The translations under genes were made by a program, and so were the position numbers. The notes under the pieces are model-generated. The model saw only the letters and a program-made list of their open reading frames with translations, was not told the origin of the DNA and did not search any database. This document shows positions 1-13,494 of a stretch of DNA of 64,000 nucleotides, one piece after another (position 1 is the first letter of the stretch; each line of letters begins with the position of its first letter). The stretch lies in NCBI GenBank assembly GCA_905250885.1, contig CAJNOQ010000010.1:55419-119418 (forward strand). Reading direction: 5' to 3'. Origin of the DNA: Didymodactylos carnosus (taxonomy: Eukaryota; Rotifera; Eurotatoria; Philodinida; Philodinidae).

Positions 1-2000
1 TGTTCTGACAGATAATTTCTTTTGTCATGTTAGTACTGAGTTTTTCATCATGTATATGAATTTATGTGTTACATAATCAAGAGATCACTTTGATTTTCTG
101 ACATCATTTGTTTGATGAATTACACATACGAAAGAAAGAAGTATATAAAACTAATTGATACGGAAGGCTAAGAGAATAGGAGAGAAGAGAATAATTGACC
201 TTCACTCATTTTTCACTTCACCACCCCAACTCCGATGTGTACGTGAATGAAGAGTTTTTTCATTCAAATTGTGCAGTACAGAATAGAAAAATGTCGTAAT
301 GCGATAATGATCCCCTCCACTTCTTATTTTTGCCACTACTTGATGTGTGTGGTCATTTTCATTTTTTCAACAATAAATACCATTAGAGAGAACAAAAAAA
401 GGAAAATAATAAATTCAAATTACATGTGATGGGATTTATGTATATATATATATATATATATGAGAGAGAATATAGATTGTATTTACTACCCAATTTTCTT
501 TTTTGACACGTAATTTAGAGGTTAGCTTAAACTTTTTTTTTTTGCAAACAGAACTGTCTTAAGAACTCTTATCTCGCGTTTTTTTTTCTTCATAGGACTA
601 AGGAAATAAAATAGGAAAGGAAACCACTTTTTGTCACAACTTTCTTTCTCTTTCCTTCATTTCGTTCATTCACAGTCTATAGTATATATGGATTCCAATT
701 AAAATAGAAGAATAGATGACTCTTAAGAAAAGACACACCTGTCGTGTAAAAATAGAAAATACACTATTTGCTCGTTTTCACTTCTTCTATACATCTGCTT
801 AGGTTATCTGTGTTTTTAGTATAACTATCAACTGGAAGTAATGATGAGTATACAGTTACAGGTAAATTAAAGAGATTATCTGAATCCGCAATATTATTGA
901 GTAAGACTGGAAAGATGGTTGGCCAAATTTTTATTAGAAATATCTGCAAGGATATTCAAATCGCAGAGAACGGAGTGATACTGAGTTAGCATTGCTGCTA
1001 CTTTCTACACTGGCATGTAAATGGTGCTCAATTCAGTGATTTTGACGTTATTTTCATAAAATAGAAAGTGAATTACATTTTATGGTATGATTCTCACAAA
1101 AAGAAAAGAAAACTACCTTCACAGTAAGCTCCCACCTGTATTTGTGCTTTTCTCCCTTTTTTTTTGAGTACACCCTTTGTAAAGTTTAACGTTTTAATCG
1201 AGTTCTAAAGAGGCTTCAGTAGGAATTAAAAATGTAACAGTAAAAGCCATAAAAGTATTTGATATGTATGCTAATAATATGGCGTGCATCTCTCTTTGTT
1301 AACTATTGATCGTCCATTCACATAATAGAATGGAAGATTTAGTTTATTGAACACTATGTGATCATTGAAGGGAATCTGACATTACAGAGAATAGTAGCAT
1401 CTGTACGTCAGACACATTCACAATACCGAAAAGATGGCTTTTTTTTTGTTTTATCTTTTTTTTATTGTTTCTTTTCTCTCTATGAACATTATCAATGGGT
1501 GATATATATATGATTATTGACATCTAAAAATATGACAGAATATGTCTGTTGTGTAAATGAGAGTTTATGCATTTTCTTTCGTTCTTCTGTTTCACAATCG
1601 GAAGTTTGATGAGTAATATGATGCTTCATCTATCTCTAGGCGCGTATATAATAGTCTATATAAATGTTTCCTCAACTTATGGCTGCGAGAGAGAATATGA
1701 TAAAAAGAGCTCAAAAATCATCATCTCTCATAAGAGAAAATAAAAAAAAACGCTGTTGAGTTACCGTTTTTCTTTCTTTTCTTTAGATTTTTGATAGTTC
1801 TTCTAAACGAGAAAGAATATAAATATTTTTTTCTTCATATGGCATCAGTAACGAATATTTAGTAGAGATTACGTGTCTCGATCATCATAATTGTAAAAGT
1901 AAAAAACTGTCAAATATCCCAGTTGTTGTAAGTATTTTTGTTGTTGTTACATATTCTCACATAAAGATTTTATTTTTTTTCTCCTTTCAGAATCATACTC
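1..2000. other. Non-coding region upstream of the Eph receptor
   Basis: AT-rich sequence with no reading frame that looks like a conserved protein. It contains a short (TA)n tract near 437-463 and several poly-T runs. Any promoter and 5' UTR of the Eph receptor gene should lie in its right part, but no core promoter element could be singled out. Confidence 0.6.
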
Positions 2001-5000
2001 ATGATTTCTGATCTAAATTTAATTGTTACATTTTTTCTATATTTAATACAATCAAGTAGACAAACAAAAGAAGGTAAATTGTTCATTTTCATTTATTTTA
2101 TCTATAAAATATCTTCGTTGTTTGTTTTAGTTGTCCTTTTGGATACAAGGGAAGCAAGAGATTATTTAAATTGGGAAAAAAAGACAAATGATGCCGATGA
2201 TGATACTAGTCCAAACCGTGGAGTAAGTCTTATTTATTTTTATCCATGATAATATCTCATCATTTTGATATTTTCTTTTTATAGTGGAGTGAAATGAGTT
2301 GGAATGCTGGCATGTTTCGTTTACTATTATCATCGCCACCTCAAATATTCAGTCATCAATCAACATTATCACCATCGACTGTATGGCGAACACAATATGT
2401 TTGTGATATAACATCGGATAGAAAAGTTGACAATTGGTTACGTACGCCATTATTTAAACGTGAACAAGCAAAACGAATTGAAATTGAACTAGGATTCTCG
2501 GTACGCGATTGTTCATCTTTCAGTAATCCAGATGAAATTCGATCATGTCGTGAAACATTTGAATTATATATCTATGAGACAGATGAGAATAGTAATGATT
2601 GGAATGTACAATCGTATAAATTAATTGATATTATAGCTGGTAATCGTTTTACATCGAGTAATGGTGACTCGTCGTTATCTGGTATGAATAATAATAATGA
2701 TCCTAAAGATGTTGTCAATGTTAAAAGTCGTGGTATAGCGATTAATAAAAAAAATTTTTATATTGCGTTTCGTGATCAAGGCGCGTGTATATCGTTATTA
2801 TATGTTAAAATATATTATCGTTTATGTGAAGAAAAAATTATATCACTCGTCCGATTTCCTGAAACGGCTACCGGTGCTCATTTAACCGATATTGAGCAAC
2901 GAGATGGACTATGCATTGATAATACCCAAATGGTCTATAAGCCAATTGGAATGTGTAAAGGAAATGGTAAGACCTTTTGATTGTTTTTCTATCCAAGAAA
3001 ACGTATTTTTTTCTGACGCTTTATACCATTTGTCCTCCCTCTTTGATTTATTGATCCAATGGAGAAAGTTGTATAAGAACTACCCGGTAAATATCAACCA
3101 ACTTATATTCATAAGAATAACAAAGGAATCAAAAATGATTCATACATTTATTCTCTATATCACGTATAAAAAATGCTGCTAATTATTTATCATAATTATG
3201 AGTTATTCTCTTTGCAATAGAAGAAATGTTGAACTATGAGAAATATTCGCTCGATTAAATATACACTATCAGATTTTCTTGTATTGTTGTTATTCTAATT
3301 TTGTGTTCTGTTTATATTGAACTTTTCTCTTTTCTTTCGTCTTAGGTGAATGGACATTTCAAGAAGCTTCATTGCGTGAAAGTTGTCTTTGCCGAGATGG
3401 TTATGAATTCGACCGTATTAGTGGTGAATGTAAGGGTATGTACCAATGAATGAAATAAAAAGCAATTACAAACTACTTATGTGTGTGCGTGTGTATGTAT
3501 CTATTATATAATAATCACAAAAATTAGCATTATTAATCCCAAAGAATATGAGAAGATCAAATTGATTGAGAGAAATATAAAAATTGTTTATTTCGTCTCA
3601 TCCAAACATAATTCATAACATATGTATAAAAAGTAAAAATAACATTTATCTATACATAATAAAAAAATACGAAAATAAACAAGACTACTGTAAAAAGGTT
3701 TTTCTGGTTTTTAATTAACACAAAAAAGATAACAAAGTTTTGACACACGAAAAACACAATAATATTTGAAAAATACAGAAATATAATCCTTACATCGTAT
3801 TTCATTGATTTCTTTGCATGCACGACGTATTTTCTGGATTGAATTGTCTAAAGTATGGTCGTAGGAAAAGATTAGATTAGAACACTTTAATACTCTATTG
3901 GCAGATTCTAGTACTGAAACTATTTTTTTCTCTCTGTTTTTGATCTTAGTTTGAATATTTGTTTGAACTGCAAAAGGATTGTTATTGCCTTTCCAACGAG
4001 TGTGTACTGTCACTGTTGACATCTGTATACATCCAATTAGTAGAGTATGATAATCGTGTTCTCTGAATGATACTTTCTAAATTAAAACGAAGCTTTCATT
4101 CACTTTATAATAGATGCCTATTTCATTCTCTTTTGAAACATTGTCAAAATCACACATCGAAGACTCCCTGGCGAGTAAATTTATACGTATAAAGTTTAGC
4201 CTTATAATACTATTGTTCAATGAACTTTTGTTGTTTTATTCTCTATCTCTCCTGTAATTAACTTTTCAGAATATGAAAACCATTTCACCTGCTCTATGTC
4301 TATACTTTCTTCCTTTAGTATAAAATCACATACATTTTTCTCTTTCCTTTTTCTTTCCCCTTCGATATTTTATGTTGATGAAATCAGACTATACAACACA
4401 GTGATTTACGGATGAGAATTTTTTTCCTTAATTGTACATGTTATACAGTAGTCGTTCATATACAATGACTTAAAAGAGGTCGATACACGCGATCAAGAAA
4501 AAAAGGGTTACCCACGGTCAATCATAATGTAGCTAATAGATATTCTATGAACCATAATATACACATTTTATGACAGAATATTATCAAATATCTATCTAAC
4601 CTCATTTAATATTAAACTAGAGTTCAATTATACTGCGTGTAGATTAGAAAATCGACTAAGTGGAACACCAGAGAAAACACAATCAGAGAAAATTAGAGCA
4701 CTTGTATTTCTTTTGCACAGACTTTACACCATATTCGTATTTCATACAGAGTATAGAAAATGACATATAATATTAATAGTTAGCGATTATCTCTCAAAGA
4801 ATAATAATTCTACTAGTGTGTTTATGATGTGTAACGTACGCACTGATGAGTCGAGTATTAGATGAATATTAGAACCTAGAAAAAGACTTTTGTAAAATAG
4901 ATGTTGAAGATGTTAATAATCTCTTGTTCAAATCTCTTCGATGACGGACGGAAGAAAACAAGTGTCTCATTCAAGCAATGAAGTATAGTGCGGAAAAAAA

Positions 5001-8000
5001 TTTGTGATGAAGAGCAGTCAATTTTCTGTAATTTAACTCAATCGATGACTTAACGACATAATTCATAATATTCTGCAAATACGTTCTGAAATTTAAAATC
5101 ATTTAGTGACTTTTGTTCAATGCCCAACTTAATCATGATAATTACCACCGTTGATAAAGAAGAGAAGAAACTAGTGCTGATCAGCATCCTAAAAATATTA
5201 TTCAGTGTTAATTATTGTGCATACAGTTATTACTGGAATAAAAACCAAATAAAAATAATTCAAACATGTAATAACAGTAAAGAATATGTGGCAAAAGAGA
5301 TATACGAGTTTTGAATGAACAATAAACTTTTAACTATATTTTTTAATGTCGGAAATGCATACTTGAGATATACGTTAACTTTGTTCAAGTGCTTGAAACA
5401 AAAAAACTAGATAACAAAGCAACATTGGCATTCTCTCTACTCCACTTACGAATAAATGATACTCATAGTTGTCATATCAGTAATCTAATCTAATTGTATT
5501 CGCTTTTAATTGATAGAGAGACAAGAAGAGTTTATTAAGTTAAGGTAATTGGATGAAAACGAATAATTGTATGTTAAAATACTGCACTTGTACTTCATAG
5601 AAACAATTAACTTTCATTAATTCTTCGTATGTGCAGGTGTAGATTGAGATTGTGATAGCATTGACTAGTACCTCAAATTATTTTAGAGTATAATTAATTA
5701 GTCAACATTCTCATTTTTCTATTTAGCTTGTGCAATTGGAAAATTCAAAAATTCTCTTGGTAATGAAATGTGTTATGAATGTCCTTTAAATAGTCATACA
5801 ATCAACAACGGTTCATCATATTGTAATTGTGACGAAGGTTTCTTCCGTATAAACGCCTCGTTATTCACTTCACCATGCATAGGTCTGTCGTTATATTTAT
5901 GTAATATAATGGTAAGTTTAATTCCTATATCTCTTTATTTTAGGTTCTCCAACTGAGCCACAAAATTTGACTGTCGAAGAAATTGATCAAGCATCAGTGA
6001 AAATAAGTTGGAAACGAACTGCTGTTGATCTATCACATATTGTTTATCGTATCGAATGTAATCGTATTATCGATGGCCATTCAACACCATGTGAATCTTA
6101 CATCAACTATTATCCAAATCGAACATTTTTAAATGGAACGAATGTTTGGCTGACGGGATTAGATCCTGATACAAGTTATCATATTGAAGTATTTTCTGAG
6201 CAATGGTCAACACGTTTAACAAGTAAAGCGGTCGATGTTTCATTTACAACGAAACGATCAAGTAAATTTAATTCTAATGGAGTACAATACAAAGTAAATG
6301 TTTTAATTATTTATTTTAGTTCCAAAAATTATTCGAGACATTGCTGTTTATCGTTTGAATTTGAACACAATATTACTAACATGGGCTAAAAATGATTTTG
6401 ATTTCTATGAATTACGTTATTGGACTAACAGTGATATTAATAATAATGAAAAAATACTTATTACTTGTAAAGACAATAATTTTACATTAACAACAACATT
6501 ATTAAATACTAACTATACATTTCAAATAAGAGGACGAGCACGCAACGGATGGGGACCCTATACACATCCAAAAACTATTACAATTGAATCCATCGATGCT
6601 CTAACATCGTCACAAACAGCATTATCGGCAGCTGCCTCACGATTTGTTGAAAATAAAAATGTAATGGTCGGCGGACCAATTATTATTCTACTTCTTTTGG
6701 TTGTTGTCATTATGCTTGGTATTATTTATACAAGAAGGTATGTTTATTATGAAAAAAAATTTGTTCTACAGTCAAAATTATTGCGAATAGTACACCTGCT
6801 TTTTAAAATTTTTGATTTGTTCTATTAAACAACAAAAAGTCTTAAAAACTTCGTGCTTTGCTTTTTAAATCTTGCATTTCTGAAATAATAAATAGTCTAT
6901 ATTTGTTAATTTCTTTTTCTTTTCAAGGCGATCTTGTCGATTGAAAACTGCTAGTGATTGTGAATCATTAGATTACCAAAAACGACAAGGTAAAACTGAA
7001 ATTTTATTTGAGATATATGTACATAATGTGATTTTAAAGAAAAAATGATGTTAGTCTGTTGTTTTCTTGTCATATTATATACTGATAAAGAATGCGGTGA
7101 TGCTTCTGTTTGGTAGAAAATATTTGAAAATAATATGTATATTTTATTATATTTATTATTGTGTGTTATATAGGCTATCGGCAAATGATACGCTATACAA
7201 GTAATCCTGCGAGTAAATCGAATTCTACAAAAAATGTTACCGAATGTAAATGATGATAGTTTATGCTTCAGAATATATACTATCACACTAAATATTGACA
7301 TCTATTCTTCTATTAAAAAACAAAGAAAAGTTGCTTATGTCATATTTATTCACTATTGTGTATGATCTTTACAGTCACCATGCTTTTCACAAATAGATTT
7401 CAGTTCAGCCATTTTTTTTGCGGCTTAATTAAAAACAAAAAGAATCAGAAATAGAATAATGCATGTACCGTTTCTTTTAACGATACAGTCGAATATTGCA
7501 TGGGACGCTTTCCATAACTTAATAGCTTTCGATAATCTAGTGGTTTGGTCAACAATTGCTCATTATAATCATTTTTTTTTTTTTTTATTAATTTTATTCA
7601 ACCGTTAATTTGGAAAAATACAATAGATAATCTAGTGTCTACTTTATTGCTTTTTTGTTAAAAATAATTTGCTTTTCTTCTTTGCTTTCGCTCTATCATC
7701 AACTTAATTGGTGTTGAAATATTCTTATAATAATTAATCTTTCAATCAATATCCTTCATCTTTATTTTGCTTCGCTTTTTAGTGAGTGGCCACTATGGAC
7801 CTGATGCCTTTTTCAATTCTGGCTGTAAGTTTTATATATCATGCATTTATCCTATTTCAACTTTATTTTTCATAATCAATCACATTTTATTCACGAGAAA
7901 CCTTGACATTTATTGATATCTAATTTTTCTAATAATATAAGTTAGAATGAATGATCATAAAATATCTAGTTTTTTTTTTGTTAATTATTTTAGGGGCTGC

Positions 8001-10232
8001 ACCACTATGGAATCCTACATCTGCCTCCTCCAAAACTTATATTGATCCACACACATATGAAGATCCAACAAAAGCTGTCAAAGATTTTGCACGAGAATTA
8101 GATCCAAATTTAATTGTAATTGAAGCTGTTATTGGTGGCGGTAAGTCTTATTACTCTACTTTTTTTGCCATTGATAATTAATTTTAACCAACTGTCCCAC
8201 AGAGAATTTTGCTAAAATGTCACGTTCTCTTCCAAATAATTCATCTCCTATTTCATGTCATGAATGAATGACCGATTTTCTTTCATTTTTTTTCCAAATG
8301 TGAAGTGTCAAATGAATGGAGATGTAGATCATCATCGATCATAGAATAGATTAATTTTTTCATTTAAAAATATGGTAAATAATAGAGGCATCTACAATAA
8401 TCTAAATAAAATTGAAATATATGAAATTTGGTTAATATTGATATTTTCTTATGTAACGAGAAATATTGTCTTCTTCCTGTCTTCTTCATTTCAGAAAACA
8501 TTGATGAAATACATGTTTATGTTCACTCGTTGTAGATTACGTAAAAGAAAAAATGAATTGATAAGAAAATTCTCTGCGACACTTCGTATACATTTGTAGA
8601 GTCTTCTCATATTGCTTTCATTCTGTCATTAATCTTTGGTCATAATAGATATTCATAAAAAATCAATGTCGTTTTCTTTTTACTCAAATGATAGAAAGGA
8701 ATATTATCATTCTTAGCCGTTAGATATATATATATATATGCGAATATGTAGCCAATATCTGTTTTATAACAATGAGATTTTGATAGTTAACAATAATAAA
8801 CTGATGAACGTTGCTTCAAGTGACATATGTTCTATAAGATCATTTTTTTAGGCGAATTTGGTGATGTATGCCGTGGAAAATTGAGAAAAGTGAATGGACG
8901 TGATGTAACTGTAGCTATTAAAACATTAAAACAAGGCGCAACAGAAAAAACACGTCTTGATTTTCTTTCGGAAGCAAGTATTATGGGACAATTTGATGAT
9001 GACAATGTTATTTATCTGGAAGGTGTCGTAACAAAACATCATCCAATAATGATTGTTACTGAGTATATGGAAAATGGATCACTTGATACATTTCTAAGAG
9101 TAAGTATTAAACCCAATTAATCTAACAGAGAATTACATCTTTAATTTCTACTATTTCAGTTAAATGAAGGCAAAGCTAAATTAGATGTTGTGCAATTAAC
9201 ACGAATGCTTCGCGGCATTGGTTCTGGTATGAAATATTTATCAGACATGAAATATGTTCATAGAGTAAGTCTGCTAGAGTGATCAATTAGTTTGATATAT
9301 TAAACAGATATTGATTCTTTATTAATAGGATTTGGCCGCACGAAATATTCTTGTTAACAAAGATTTAATCTGTAAAGTTGCTGATTTTGGTTTGAGTAGA
9401 GAAGTAGATGGTGATACGTATACAACACGAGTAAGGAGATTTAATGGAAAAGTTTTTCTTAAATTGACCTATAATTTTTACATTTAAAAGGGAGGAAAAA
9501 TACCTGTAAGATGGACGGCAATTGAAGCAATTGATTATAGAAAATTTACATCGAATTCTGATGTATGGAGTTATGGAGTGCTATGTTGGGAAATGATCTC
9601 GTTTGGTGAAAGACCATTTTGGAATTGGTCTAATCAGGATGTTATTAAAGCAATTAAAAAAGGATATCGATTACCACCACCGATGGTATGGAAAATTTAG
9701 ATAGTGTAAGATAGATATACTACATAGTTACTATTTTTTCTCTAGGGTTGTCCCGATGCATTGTATAAATTGATGCTCGATTGTTGGAAAGATGATTATC
9801 TCGATCGTCCAAAATTTGAACAAATTGTTGGCATACTATCAAATCTAATTCAGACACCCAATAAACTTCTTTTACTTGCCAAACAAACGTAAGTTGATGT
9901 GATGAAGCTAGGATAGTACAAAAATTCTACAATGGGATATATTCTCTTTTTCAAGATTTGTGTTCATCATTAATCCCGATCAACCAAATTTTGCTCAAAT
10001 AACATCTATCGATGAATGGCTTCATTCTCTACAGCTTGATCATTATATAAAACAATTTAAATCATATGGCTATATGAATTTATCTCAGATATGTCATTTT
10101 ACACAACGAGATTTAATTGATATCGGTTTGACTATAAATTTTGATCAACATAAAATATTAGATACGTTGAAAAAAGTTCGATCGAATCTCGAGTTAACAG
10201 TAGGAAAAACGTCTGAAGGTTATCTCGTGTGA
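2001..10232 (+). CDS. Eph receptor tyrosine kinase, 17 exons, 1,073 aa
   Basis: Single-pass receptor for membrane-bound ephrins, used in contact-dependent cell guidance. Exons: 2001-2073, 2131-2222, 2285-2966, 3346-3435, 5727-5882, 5944-6261, 6320-6737, 6928-6989, 7174-7245, 7783-7824, 7994-8140, 8852-9099, 9160-9264, 9329-9430, 9491-9685, 9746-9888, 9956-10232; phases agree and total 3,222 nt. Order seen: hydrophobic N-terminus, ephrin-binding domain (about 30-240, with NWLRT and the RDC motif), Cys-rich/EGF-like exons (about 282-364), two fibronectin III domains (365-570), membrane segment (about 586-606), juxtamembrane tyrosines Y684 and Y690 in the Eph motif TYIDP..TYEDP, kinase, SAM domain (about 995-1060). 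Kinase residues are all present: Gly loop GGGEFG, K741, D836 and N841 of HRDLAARN, D854 of DFG. The protein ends GYLV, a plausible PDZ-binding tail. Family certain; vertebrate A/B class not assigned. Intron 4 is unusually long (2.3 kb). Confidence 0.96.
3711..4022 (-). other. Unassigned 103-codon antisense ORF in Eph intron 4
   Basis: An open frame of 103 codons lies on the opposite strand inside the 2.3 kb fourth intron of the Eph receptor. It is Lys/Arg/Asn-rich with a hydrophobic aromatic end, and I recognise no family. It may be chance in AT-rich DNA; a nested gene is possible but unsupported. Confidence 0.15.
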
Positions 10233-10583
10233 TACACGATAATGATTTGTGTGTACCAATTAGGAGATATAACAGTAGTTTTTAGTCTGAATGACAGAAA
10301 GACATACTTGCTCAAAATATGAATGTTCTAGTCGATGAAAAAGCTTTTACGTCTGATATTTATTTTAAAGTATTGTGTCCAATTATTTAATTATCAATTT
10401 GGTCTATGCCGACCGAACCACGCACGCTGTTTTATACGCAATGAAATCCCTTTATCTAGTCATAATATATTCTCACTTCGACACAAAATAATATGTATTT
10501 CGTTTGATGAAAGACAATCGCTTCCTTCATCATTCCATTCTTTATTCAAAACGATAATATTCTTCCACAATGTCAAAAAATAA

Positions 10584-10589
10584 AATAAA
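10584..10589 (+). promoter_or_regulatory. Candidate poly(A) signal of the Eph receptor gene
   Basis: AATAAA about 350 bp after the Eph stop codon, the first canonical hexamer well placed for 3' end formation. AT-rich context makes chance matches likely. Confidence 0.35.
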
Positions 10590-11392
10590 TGCACTATGCT
10601 CAGAGTAGAAATCGTACTATTTCATTTTTTGTACGAAATGGTGATTTTTGCACATATGAAACGTCTTGTTGTTGTTGTTGCTGTCGTTCTTATTTTGTAT
10701 TTCGTCTATGTATATGTATTTTTTAGAAAAAAAAGTTTTGCTTTTTGTTTCAGTCTTATTCTAAATTAATATATAATTCGTGATACTACTTTTTTTGGAC
10801 CATTTTCATTTGTTACTTTTTTTGTTGTTGTTTTGTATGAAATCAGAAGAAAACGAATGAATAAATTTTCTGAACTCTTGTCATGACAAATGTACAAACA
10901 GGAAAAGCTTTAGCAACTTTGTAGTGAGAGTATTATTCTGGTCATTTAAAAGAAGTACGCTCTTCTTCACTCACGAATAGTGACTCCTACAACACTCTCA
11001 AATCCTGTTAACATCCGATTGTCTACTATTGCCGATTACAGCGGAAGATAAGTATCATTCTTAGTGTTCTATAGACTTAGTTGAATTCAGAACTACTGTA
11101 AATATTCTGAGACAGAAAAGTGCGCTCTATCAGCCTTTTATAGTCAGTCATAGAGCATAATTATGATCGCTTATATTTTCATGTTGAATGTGATTCACTC
11201 TTACAGCGCCATTGAAGATCGACAAAACTAAGCACTCATACATCTTTAATACCAAAGGCGTTTCTGAGTATGGTCGTCGACTTGTGAGATATCGAAAAAT
11301 TTTGTATGTTAAGAACTTTCAATGGATAAAATGGTGGATAAAAGAGATAATATTTTGTGATTTGTTGGGTACAATAGTTATGTTACTTTGAA

Positions 11393-12033
11393 CATATCGA
11401 GTCGAAATAGATTTGGCTGGAGTTTTCTTGCAGACGAGTTGAAGAAAAGTCTTTTTTGTAGGTTACTTATAAGCATAAAGACATGACTAATTCGAAAATA
11501 TCTCTGCTCAGGTCTTTCCCGTTACCGAGATAGGAGGCATTATCCGTAAAATAACTACCTTTTCTACCGGCTACATATAATCATACCATTATGAATAAAA
11601 TACCATAAGTGGCTCGAGTACATAATTAAATAGAGACATGTTGGCAGGTGCGAGCTTACTTTTCATTGGTAGAAATCGTGAAAGAATCAGAAGTCCGACA
11701 TGCTTAAAAATGGAAAATGTCCAAAATTTGGAAAATTTGCGCGCTCTCTTCACCCATGGAAGACGTTTTTATAAAATTACAACTGCCAGAGAATTTAAGT
11801 ACAAAGTTACAGCTGCCTAAGTAATCAATTTCACCAAAAAACCTTGCCTTCGGAGCAATAAATAAGAGTCAGTTTTTAGGAAATAATGTCTCTTATCTCG
11901 GTAACGGAAAAGACCTGAGCAGAGATATTTTCGAATTAGTCATGTCCTTATGCTTATAAGTAACTGGCAAAAAAGATTTTTCTTCAACTCGTCTGTAAAA
12001 AAACTCCAGCCAAATCTATTTCGACTCCATATG
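11393..12033. mobile_element. Foldback (long inverted-repeat) element A
   Basis: Two arms of about 155 bp (11393-11550 and 11876-12033) are near-identical reverse complements around a spacer of about 325 bp. For example TTACCGAGATA near 11522 is mirrored as TATCTCGGTAA near 11895, and the outer ends read ATATCGAGTCG and CGACTCCATAT. No transposase frame is visible, so this looks like a non-autonomous MITE or foldback transposon. The family is unrecognised. Confidence 0.8.
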
Positions 12034-13428
12034 CTCTCTCTCATTTGGCTATTTTGTACAAATTTATAAAGCTCGTTCTAAACGATAAATTTAGGTAAGT
12101 TTTCTCCCTTCTATATTTAGAGTTGCTCTTTTAGAATATCTAAACTCTTCGGTCGTACTTATGCCAAGAACATGATTATGATTATTTATTATGTTGAGAT
12201 TTCCTTTTCGTCGTGACTAAAGCTATTCAGCGTCTACTAATAAAACCCTCAAACTTTTCTTTCTCTTTTTCTATTATTAAGAAGAAAGTTTATTAATTTT
12301 TCGCATTGCAGTTATTTCTTCATCTGATATAAGCCTTAAAGTCTTTCAAACATAACAATGAATACTCTTAATAATTTTACTTTTCCTTAAATACACAAAT
12401 CACCGTTTTCACCTAAACTTTTAAGCATAGCATAGTCATCTTGTAGTTATCTATTCGTTTCTTGAGTTTTGGAAATTTATGGTATTTTACAATATCATAT
12501 CCACATTGGCGTAGTTTGTTATTATACTTATTTTTTTCAAATATTTATATAGCGTATAAAGTGAAGTGTGAGAAATGTAATATAACATCATCTTTGTTTT
12601 GGTACTAATTTGAATGATTCCTTGTTTAAATAAAATAAATGCACATAGTCGAGCAATAATGGAAGTATTTTTTGTGATTCTATCGCTCAAAGTAATAGAC
12701 ATATGATTTTTATCCTCCCTCCACGTTCATGAACCTAATCTTGTTGAGAATGAGATAATCGTCATAATCTCTCTTCAATGTTGTGTGTAACCTAAGTAGT
12801 ACTTCAAATATATATACTGTATCGTTTTTACACTTTTTCCTCGAAAAATTCTCTTTTGTTAATTGCCGACACACGATTATCATACATAAGAAGGAGAAAA
12901 TATACAAAACAGATTACAATAGGTATAACAACAAATAAGATACCTCCTTTCTCATATGGCGTTCGCTCGATGTCATAAGTAACAAATGTCCCCCTTTGTT
13001 GTTTTCCTCTTCTCGCCGTGTTATATCCGCTTTGTTCTGTTTAAGTCAGATGTGGCCGGTGTCAACATAACATATATTTTGCAACAAGATTTCTAATAAA
13101 TGCTTTATACACAAATTCTTTATATAAGAAAATTTTAAAGCTACACGTTCATAGACGCGCTTTATCAATTAATCCATACCAATACCATTACGAGCCCAAA
13201 ACGAGATAGCTAATTGAATATAAATTTCTATAATCCTATCTACAAGTATCATGGATATGCATATTCTTGCCACATGTTTTCTAAGAGCGAGAGCAACCTC
13301 GGATCTATTGACTTGATGTAGACATTTTTTACAATGGTCTCATCCTCTTTATACTTACCACGTATTTCTGAAAATATAGATGAACATGATTTAGATCTTT
13401 ATCAATAATACTCACCTGAACAACTTTT

Positions 13429-13494
13429 AGTGTAACACTGATTACTACCTCATCATATAAAAACAAGTATGATGAGGTAGTTATTGCAACACGT
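13429..13494 (+). ncRNA. Hairpin with let-7-type seed on its 3' arm (candidate only)
   Basis: A 5' arm (13431-13456) pairs with a 3' arm (13469-13493) over an uninterrupted core of about 12 bp, plus weaker outer pairing, around a 12-nt loop. The 3' arm contains TGAGGTAGT, the first nine bases of let-7. True let-7 is processed from the 5' arm and its remaining bases differ here, so this is at most a seed-sharing hairpin and may be chance or a repeat remnant. Confidence 0.2.

Noticed and set aside
12487-12907. Two adjacent minus-strand frames of 65-71 codons
   Set aside because: AT-rich, without conserved motifs, splice context or upstream signals; treated as chance.
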